From Planctomycetota bacterium (GTDB lineage Bacteria > Planctomycetota > SZUA-567), in assembly GCA_020860865.1 (NCBI GenBank), contig JAJBTL010000084.1, positions 1 to 6,229 on the forward strand: a DNA stretch of 6,229 nucleotides. Reading direction: 5' to 3'. This document shows positions 1 to 4,801 of the stretch, piece by piece. The notes under the pieces were generated by a model that saw nothing but the letters and a program-made list of their open reading frames with translations, made no database searches and was not told the origin of the DNA. The translations under genes and the position numbers were made by a program. The number at the start of each line of letters is the position of its first letter. Position 1 is the first letter of the stretch.

Positions 1-318
1 CCGCTGAACCGCGCCGCCACGACAACTACCACCACCCGGACCGTCGGCGCCATGCCCACCCCGACCATGAACAGCGCCACGCCGACCACGACCCCGGTTG
101 TCGGCACGAGCGCCACCCGGATCACCACCACCCCGGCCACCACCAGCCGGGACACCGGTGGCAGCTTCAACAGCGCCGCCGCCAACATGACCATGTCCGG
201 CATCGGCAACATGTCGACCCCGACCACCGGCACCGCCAGCAGCGGCACGAACATCGGTTCGTCCGGCGTCGGCGCCTCGGTCATGGGCAACAACTCCACC
301 TCCAACACCAACCGGTAA
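1..318 (+). CDS. C-terminal part of an unidentified Thr/Ser/Gly/Asn-rich low-complexity protein (5' end outside window)
   Basis: I do not recognise this gene. The frame is open from the left edge to TAA at 316-318, about 105 codons. ATG 52 is only the first internal Met and no ribosome binding site decides for it. The translation is almost wholly Thr, Ser, Gly, Ala, Asn and Pro with scattered Met, and has Thr runs near the left edge. It has no membrane segment and few charges, which resembles a surface-exposed or linker-like tail. Support for this strand: nearly every third codon base is C or G, mostly C (ACC, GCC, AAC, GGC, ATC), as in the neighbouring genes, and a terminator starts 33 bases after the stop. 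Against it: both other-strand frames checked are also open. One could start at ATG 284 and would be Val/Leu/Met-rich, with unusual TTG-heavy leucine and a run of six valines. I prefer the + reading but only moderately. Confidence 0.42.
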   Translation, partial: PLNRAATTTTTTRTVGAMPTPTMNSATPTTTPVVGTSATRITTTPATTSRDTGGSFNSAAANMTMSGIGNMSTPTTGTASSGTNIGSSGVGASVMGNNSTSNTNR

Positions 319-351
319 CTGATCTGCCAACACCGTTTGGTACGTTATTAC

Positions 352-382
352 AAAAAGCCGTCCTTCCCGGGCGGCTTTTTTT
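352..382 (+). terminator. Rho-independent terminator after the Thr-rich gene
   Basis: The stem GCCGTCC (357-363) pairs with GGGCGGC (369-375), with one T-G wobble and a five-base loop. It is followed by seven T (376-382). Five A (352-356) precede the stem and can extend the pairing. It lies 33 bases after the TAA at 316-318 and upstream of the TctC leader, so it most likely ends the left-edge + strand transcript. The A run is too short for strong termination in the other direction. Confidence 0.85.
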
Positions 383-470
383 CATGGAGGAGCCGCCAAC
401 AGGGTGTACAATGGGAATAGTCACATACGTCCGTTACCCTTACCCCATACAACCGACTACTTCGTCCCAC

Positions 471-494
471 GCGTCTCGCCCTCACGCGGGACGC
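471..494 (+). promoter_or_regulatory. GC-rich hairpin in the leader of the TctC gene
   Basis: GCGTCTCGC (471-479) pairs with GCGGGACGC (486-494) with one T-G wobble and a six-base loop. It is followed by a run of seven A and then the ribosome binding site, not by T, so it is not a terminator for the + strand. It would sit in the 5' untranslated RNA about 16 bases before the Shine-Dalgarno, where it could affect mRNA stability or access to the start. It could also be an operator palindrome or chance in GC-rich DNA. No convincing -35/-10 pair was found between 383 and 520. A TACAAT at 407-412 resembles a -10 box but has no matching -35. Confidence 0.35.
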
Positions 495-509
495 CGGATA
501 CTAAAAAAA

Positions 510-516
510 GGGAGGT
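510..516 (+). promoter_or_regulatory. Ribosome binding site fixing the TctC start
   Basis: GGGAGGT ends four bases before ATG 521, following an A-rich stretch. It selects ATG 521 over the in-frame upstream ATG at 404, which has no such site and would place about 39 unrelated residues in front of a typical signal peptide. Confidence 0.8.
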
Positions 517-520
517 ACCA

Positions 521-1524
521 ATGCGTCATCGCCTTCTTCTCTTTCTCGCCTTCCTCTGCCTCCCAGCCCGTCACGCCGTAGCGGCGAGCGATCAGGCTTT
601 CTACTATCCGGAGAAAACCGTCACCGCCATCGTCCCCTTCGCCGCCGGCGGCGGCCTCGACCTCTCGGCCCGCCTTCTCGCAAAGTACGTCGCGCCGAAA
701 TTGGGCGTCCCGGTCGAAGTCGTCAACCTTACGCGGGGCGGCAATATTCGCGGCAATATGGAAGGCATCCAGGCCTACCCGGACGGTTACACCCTCCTTA
801 TCTGGGGAAGCGGCCTTTTTACGGACGACCTCCTCGTCCGGAACGCCCCGTACAATTACGAAGACGTCGAGCCGATCTGCGGTTTCATGAACGATCCGGA
901 GGTCCTCGTCGTCGACCGCATTTTCGCCGAGCGCCGGGGCATCGCCACCTTCACGCAGCTCCTCGACTATGTCCGGGAAAATCCGGGCCAGGTCACCATC
1001 GGCATGGGCGGCAACTGGACAGCCCACGACCTGTTCCGCCTCCGCATCGAACGCATCGCCGACATCCGTTTAACCGAATGCCCTTCCTAGGCGGCCGCCT
1101 CGCCCTTGAAGCCGTCGCCAAGGGAAACGCCAACGTCGCCAACTGCTTCACCGCCGAACTGTTCGGCCTTCCCGAACGGATGCGGGCGAATGTCCTGCCG
1201 CTGGTCGTCGCCAGCGAGGAGCCCCTGCCGCTCCTTCCGGACGTGCCGAGCGTTGTCGAACTCGGCTATCCGAATATGGCCCAGTCGATGTGGCGGATGA
1301 TAACCGCGCCGCGCGGAACCGATCCGGCGATTGTCAAGAAACTCGAAACCGTCATCCGGGAGGTGCTTGAGAATCCGATTTTCCGAAAAGAAGCCACAAC
1401 GATGGGCTTTTTCCCCGTCTTCATGAGTTCGGAAGAAATGGCTATCTACCTGAAGGAACAACACGCCCGGGCCGAAAGCCTCCTCACCCAATACGGCGCC
1501 ATTGGCGTCAAGGAAGTGGAATGA
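521..1524 (+). pseudogene. TctC/Bug-family tripartite tricarboxylate transporter substrate-binding protein, frameshifted
   Basis: This family comprises periplasmic binding proteins that deliver citrate or other carboxylates to a TctA/TctB membrane complex. The N-terminal part (521-1090) starts with a Sec signal peptide: RHR, a Leu/Phe core, and cleavage near AVA-AS at about residues 21-22. It continues with the hallmark IVPFAAGGGLDLSARLL (37-53) and YPDGYTLL (86-93). This frame hits TAG at 1088-1090. The C-terminal part lies in the -1 frame: MPFLGG at 1078, the binding-domain segment, then the family motif LPDVPSVVELGYP, ending at TGA 1522-1524. Restoring one T in the TTT at 1069-1071 gives IRFNRMPFLGG and joins both halves into about 334 residues, the normal family length. 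It is therefore one gene with a one-base loss, not two genes. The junction has no canonical slippery heptamer, so programmed frameshifting is unlikely. No tctA or tctB is adjacent. The ligand cannot be told from the sequence. Confidence 0.88.
1067..1078 (+). other. Frameshift site inside the TctC gene
   Basis: Family-like sequence runs in one frame up to about 1068 and resumes in the -1 frame from about 1069. The simplest repair is TTTT in place of TTT at 1069-1071. The out-of-frame path ends after five more codons at TAG 1088. The exact missing base cannot be fixed without a related sequence. Confidence 0.8.
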
Positions 1525-1551
1525 GGCCGCGCATTTTAGAAATCCCTCCAC

Positions 1552-1591
1552 AAAAAAAGTAGCGCATCCGTTTGCCGGGTGCGCTACTTTT
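1552..1591. terminator. Bidirectional terminator shared by the TctC gene and the rhamnose transporter operon
   Basis: GTAGCGCATCCG (1559-1570) pairs with CGGGTGCGCTAC (1576-1587) over 12 pairs with one wobble and a five-base TTTGC loop. Seven A precede it (1552-1558) and four T follow (1588-1591), with partial A-T extension of the stem. Read on the - strand, the hairpin ends in seven T, an ideal intrinsic terminator 31 bases after the rhaS-like stop. On the + strand it lies 27 bases after the TctC stop, with a weaker T tract. It separates two convergent units. Confidence 0.9.
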
Positions 1592-1622
1592 GCTTCAAGA
1601 AAAATAGTGTTCAAATAAAGGT

Positions 1623-2627
1623 TTAATACACCGACTTCCACTCGTCGATATTTGACTTGTCGAACCGGAACGGCGCGCCGAGCATGATTTCCGTGCCGCC
1701 GTCCGCCGCTTCGACAACCTGTTTCTCGCCGAGGTGCCCGGCCGTCAGGCTCTCGTTATGGTGGCCGCTAATGGTCTCGTTCGACAACGCCACCGCCGCG
1801 TAGCCGGCCAGGTAGCCGAGGTCAATTGGATTCCACAGGTACATCCACGGGCAAACGCCGTTCTGGATATATTCGGCCATCTCACTCGGCAGGCCAAGGC
1901 CGGTCAGGAACACCTTGCCGGCCAGATCCTTGTCCGTCAGCACCTTGCCGGCGGCGGCGATACCGACCGTCGTCGGGGCGATGATGACCTTGAGGTTCGG
2001 GAACGTCTTCAGGAGCGCTTCCGTCTCGGACGTCGATTTGTCCCGGAGGTCGTCACCGTAGGCGACTTTGCGGAGCTGCAGTTCTTCGTAACGCGGATTA
2101 TTCAGTTCCTTCCGCATCCATTCTATCCAGATGTTCTGGTTGGTCGCTTGCGAGGTGGCGCTGAGGACGGCGATGTCGCCCTTCCCCTTGGCCATTTCGT
2201 AGGCGGCCTGCACCTGGACGCGGCCGATCAGTTCCGGATCGGCCTGGTTGATGTGGACGTCGCGGCTGGCCGCGTTGACCGCCGAGTCGGCGGTGACGAT
2301 GCGGATGCCGGCGCGCATCGCTTTTCGGAGGACGGGCTGGAGCGCGTCCGGATCGTTCGCGGACAAGCCAATAGCCGCCACCCGCTGGGCGATGAGTTCC
2401 TCAATGATGGAAATCTGCGCTTCCGCCGTCGGCAAATCGGGCGCCCGGAGGATGCACTCGCCGCCCTGTTCTTCGATAGCGGTCTTGTAGCCTTCCATCA
2501 GTTTTTCGCCAAACGGATTGCCGGTACTCTTGAAGATGAACGCGTACTTTTTCACTTCTCCCGCCGGTGCCGCCACCAGGCAGCCGAATACCAACAGGAG
2601 CGCCAACAGGCCAAGACGTTTACCCAT
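1623..2627 (-). CDS. rhaS: Rhamnose-type sugar ABC transporter substrate-binding protein (RhaS family)
   Basis: This is a periplasmic binding protein of the pentose/hexose (peripla_BP_4) fold that would capture L-rhamnose or a related deoxysugar for the permeases encoded upstream. It has 334 residues, a usual length. Residues 1-23 form a signal peptide (KR, Leu-rich core, APA-G). A Cys at residue 16 sits in LVFGC, a poor lipobox, so lipidation is uncertain. Family-like motifs are KSTGNPFG (33-40), SANDPDA (89-95), ATNQNIW (151-157), TGLGLPSEM (242-250) and LWNPIDLGY (264-272). The last two separate RhaS-like proteins from AI-2-binding LsrB, which reads roughly GFSTPN and LWDVVQQG there. ATG 2627 has AGGAGG (2639-2634) six bases upstream. 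It is the last gene of the operon, 42 bases after the rhaQ-like stop, and ends at TAA before the shared terminator. It is unrelated to the E. coli AraC-type regulator also called RhaS. Sugar specificity is inferred. Confidence 0.87.
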   Translation of the reverse strand: MGKRLGLLALLLVFGCLVAAPAGEVKKYAFIFKSTGNPFGEKLMEGYKTAIEEQGGECILRAPDLPTAEAQISIIEELIAQRVAAIGLSANDPDALQPVLRKAMRAGIRIVTADSAVNAASRDVHINQADPELIGRVQVQAAYEMAKGKGDIAVLSATSQATNQNIWIEWMRKELNNPRYEELQLRKVAYGDDLRDKSTSETEALLKTFPNLKVIIAPTTVGIAAAGKVLTDKDLAGKVFLTGLGLPSEMAEYIQNGVCPWMYLWNPIDLGYLAGYAAVALSNETISGHHNESLTAGHLGEKQVVEAADGGTEIMLGAPFRFDKSNIDEWKSVY

Positions 2628-2633
2628 GCTAAT

Positions 2634-2639
2634 CCTCCT
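2634..2639 (-). promoter_or_regulatory. Strong Shine-Dalgarno site of the rhaS-like gene
   Basis: AGGAGG on the - strand lies six bases before ATG 2627, following a pyrimidine-rich stretch in the 42-base gap. It is the strongest ribosome binding site in the window. This fits the need for more binding protein than membrane subunits from a shared message. Confidence 0.8.
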
Positions 2640-2669
2640 AAAAAGAGAAAGAGACGACCCCAGATTACA

Positions 2670-3677
2670 CTATGCCGAATTTTTCCGTTTCGTCAAATAG
2701 CTCCCGATCATTCCCCGCACATTCGGTATCGCCACCGCGATTATGAGAAGGAGCCCGATTATTATCATAAGGACCTGCGCCGACACGTTCCTGAGGCCAA
2801 GGCCGAAGCGGAGATAGCCGACCGTGAACACGGCGAGGACGGCGCCGATGAGCCGGCCCTTGCCGCCCGATGTCGAAATGCCGCCAAGAACCACCATGGC
2901 GATGACATCGAGTTCATACCCCTGCGCCACGTTCGGCCGCGTGCTCCCCATCCGGCTTGTTAGGAACAGGGCCGTCACCCCCGCCATCAAACCGGTCAAC
3001 GTGTAGACGATCAGCCGCACCCGGTCCACCGGCACGCCGGAGAACACGCAGGCCATGCGGTTCGACCCGATGCCGTAGACCTGGCGACCGAAGGTCGTCT
3101 TATGGAGAACCAGCCCGAAAATGACGGCGCAAACAAGGAAGGCGAAAAGCATGAACGGAATCGGCCCGAAATATTCCCAGCCGAGATATTCGAACCACAG
3201 CGGGAATTTGCCGACGGCCTGGTCTTCCAGAAGGATAAGGGCGATGCCCCGGTAGATAATCATCGTCGACAAGGTGACAATCATCGGCGCCAGTTCCGGA
3301 AACTTTATGAGGATGAACCCGTTCACAAACCCGCAGGCCGCCGCCACCGCGAGGCAACAGAGCATCGCCGCCGGCATCGGCATCCCGGCCCGATGGAGAA
3401 GCCCCATCGCCACCGCCGACAAGGCCACGGTGGACCCGACCGAGATGTCAATCTCCCCCATGATGATAATGTACGCCATCGGCAGGACAATGAACGCCTT
3501 GTCCAAAAACGTCATCGTCGTGTCGACGAGGTTGGGGAAGTCCAGGTAATACGGCGACAACTGGGCATTGACAATGTGGATAAGGATGAAGACGAGGAAC
3601 AGAATCCATTCCCACTGGAGGAAAAACCCCTTCCAGGAAAACGGCCTTTCCAGTGACATTCCGGCTGAATGCTCCAT
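2670..3677 (-). CDS. rhaQ: Rhamnose-type sugar ABC transporter permease, second subunit (RhaQ-like)
   Basis: This inner-membrane permease of the branched-chain amino acid/ribose (BPD_transp_2) family would form the channel with the rhaP-like subunit. It has 335 residues and about eight to ten hydrophobic segments, the first at about 24-37. Family marks are the SPYYLDFPNL stretch (41-50), GEIDISVGSTVALS in the second membrane region (74-87), the cytoplasmic ATPase-contact loop FGRQVYGIGSN...SGVPVDRV (196-220), TSRMGSTRPNVAQGYELDVIA (240-260, core only) and LGGISTSGGKGRLIG (264-278). The start is ATG 3677, overlapping the upstream stop as TAATG, with GGAGG (3690-3686) eight bases before it. The longer frame starting at 3782 lies inside rhaP and encodes charged, non-family sequence. 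It stops at TAG 2672-2670 after a normal basic tail. The P/Q assignment follows resemblance and order and is less certain than the family. Confidence 0.85.
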   Translation of the reverse strand: MEHSAGMSLERPFSWKGFFLQWEWILFLVFILIHIVNAQLSPYYLDFPNLVDTTMTFLDKAFIVLPMAYIIIMGEIDISVGSTVALSAVAMGLLHRAGMPMPAAMLCCLAVAAACGFVNGFILIKFPELAPMIVTLSTMIIYRGIALILLEDQAVGKFPLWFEYLGWEYFGPIPFMLFAFLVCAVIFGLVLHKTTFGRQVYGIGSNRMACVFSGVPVDRVRLIVYTLTGLMAGVTALFLTSRMGSTRPNVAQGYELDVIAMVVLGGISTSGGKGRLIGAVLAVFTVGYLRFGLGLRNVSAQVLMIIIGLLLIIAVAIPNVRGMIGSYLTKRKNSA

Positions 3678-3690
3678 TAGATAGGCCTCC
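3675..3690 (-). promoter_or_regulatory. TAATG stop-start overlap with internal ribosome binding site (rhaP/rhaQ junction)
   Basis: On the - strand GGAGG (3690-3686) lies eight bases before TAATG. Base 3677 is both the last base of the rhaP TAA and the first base of the rhaQ ATG. This predicts translational coupling and equal output of the two permease subunits, and it fixes the rhaQ start. Confidence 0.85.
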
Positions 3691-4696
3691 GCGCCAGGTT
3701 CGACCGGTCGACGTTCCGCTTGACCAGGGTGTTCACGAGGATAGCGACAAGGATGATGGCGCCCTGTATGGCGTTTTGCCAAAACACGGACATGTTGATC
3801 ATCGGAAGGGCGTTATTCAGGGTGCCAAGAAGCAGCGTGCCAAGAAGAACGCCCCCGACCTTCCCGGAACCGCCGACGATGGAGACGCCCCCGAGGACGC
3901 AAGCGGCGATGACGTTCATCTCGTAGCCGCTCGCCGTGTCGCCCTGGGCCGAGGCGAATTTCGCCACCCAGAGAACGCCGCAAAATCCGGACAATCCCCC
4001 CATAATCGCGTAGGTGAGCCAAGTCAGCCGTTTCGCATGGATGCCGCTGATGGCCGCCGATTCCGGGTTCGACCCGACGGCGTAGATGCGCCGTCCGGTC
4101 CGGGTGTGATTGGTGAAATAATAGAAGAGAAGGTAGATGACGGCGGCGATAATGATGTAATGGCGGATGCCAAGGAACCGCCCCGTCGCCATGTCCTTGA
4201 ACGTGTCCGGCATCTGGTACGCCGACACCCAGCGCCGTCCGGAGACGATATAGGTAAGTCCCCGGAACACGTACATCATGCCAAGGCTGGCGATAATCGG
4301 CAGGACGCCAAGGACCGCCACTACAACGCCGACGATGGACCCGCAGGCCAGCCCGACCAGCGTGCCAATAAGGATGGCGAGTAACGGCGGCGTGTCCGGG
4401 AAATTCGACACGGTGAGGGCGGCAATCATCCCGGACAGCGCCAGGTTGGCCCCGATGGACAGGTCGATACCCCGGATAATGATGACCAGCATCATGCCGA
4501 GGGCGAGAATGCCGAGGATGGAAGCGTTGGCGAGAAGGTCATCAAGATTTTCAAAGGTGAAGAAATTGGGATTTTTCCATTGGGTAAAGATCATGATGAC
4601 GAGGATAAACACGAGAAGCCCGATCTCCCGGAACTTCCCGAATTTCGCCAACAGCCCTTCCTTGGGTATCGCCCGGGTCCCTGCGTTCGTGCTCAT
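3677..4696 (-). CDS. rhaP: Rhamnose-type sugar ABC transporter permease, first subunit (RhaP-like)
   Basis: This inner-membrane permease of the same BPD_transp_2 family is the presumed partner of the rhaQ-like subunit. It has 339 residues and multiple membrane segments, the first at about 26-38. Diagnostic features are IIIRGIDLSIGANLALSGMI (72-91), SLGMMYVFRGLTYIVSG (137-153), the coupling loop GRRIYAVGSNPESAAISGIH (201-220) and VLGGVSIVGGSGKVGG (267-282). The RGIDLS form and the GRRWVSAYQMP stretch fit the first permease of rhamnose systems rather than the second. ATG 4696 is preceded by a weaker GGGAG-type site about ten bases upstream. It lies 105 bases after the ATPase stop, a longer gap than elsewhere in the operon, and overlaps rhaQ by one base. 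No lesion is seen. An AI-2 or other pentose/deoxysugar substrate cannot be excluded. Confidence 0.85.
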   Translation of the reverse strand: MSTNAGTRAIPKEGLLAKFGKFREIGLLVFILVIMIFTQWKNPNFFTFENLDDLLANASILGILALGMMLVIIIRGIDLSIGANLALSGMIAALTVSNFPDTPPLLAILIGTLVGLACGSIVGVVVAVLGVLPIIASLGMMYVFRGLTYIVSGRRWVSAYQMPDTFKDMATGRFLGIRHYIIIAAVIYLLFYYFTNHTRTGRRIYAVGSNPESAAISGIHAKRLTWLTYAIMGGLSGFCGVLWVAKFASAQGDTASGYEMNVIAACVLGGVSIVGGSGKVGGVLLGTLLLGTLNNALPMINMSVFWQNAIQGAIILVAILVNTLVKRNVDRSNLARRPI

Positions 4697-4725
4697 TCGC
4701 CGCGTCTCCCGTTCGCCGTAGCGCT

Positions 4726-4744
4726 GGACCGGTCGTACCGGCCC
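4726..4744 (-). promoter_or_regulatory. Intercistronic hairpin between the ATPase and first permease genes
   Basis: In the - strand RNA GGGCCGGU (4744-4737) pairs with ACCGGUCC (4733-4726), with one G-U wobble and a three-base loop. No T run follows, so it is not an intrinsic terminator. It lies in the 105-base gap before the rhaP-like start and might protect or process the mRNA, or it may be chance. I found no promoter in this gap. Confidence 0.35.
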
Positions 4745-4801
4745 GACTCGTGGATGGTGAAAGTGCTGCTGTAAATAACGCCTCGAAAAACCGCTCCCGA
4801 C

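Noticed and set aside
1..318. Tandem repeat array or CRISPR-like structure in the ACC/GGC-rich segment
   Set aside because: The short motifs recur without fixed period or spacer. The pattern follows from codons for Thr, Gly, Ala and Asn.
404..520. Upstream in-frame extension of the TctC gene from ATG 404
   Set aside because: It would put unrelated residues before a normal signal peptide, while ATG 521 has a strong ribosome binding site.
482..1027. 181-codon - strand frame opposite the TctC gene
   Set aside because: It is a shadow of a clearly recognised TctC sequence, and its translation shows no signal peptide, motif or ribosome site of its own.
1067..1078. Programmed -1 ribosomal frameshift in the TctC gene
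   Set aside because: The codons CGT TTA ACC do not form an X XXY YYZ slippery site and the family does not use frameshifting. A one-base loss in a T run is simpler.
1734..2963. 409-codon + strand frame opposite the rhaS-like and rhaQ-like genes
   Set aside because: It runs antisense to two well-recognised genes, its product is Arg/His/Asp-rich with no motif, and it exists because GC-rich coding DNA has few stops on the other strand.
3653..4384. 243-codon + strand frame opposite the rhaP-like gene
   Set aside because: It is antisense to a conserved permease and made of charged, low-information residues typical of an antisense frame of membrane protein DNA.
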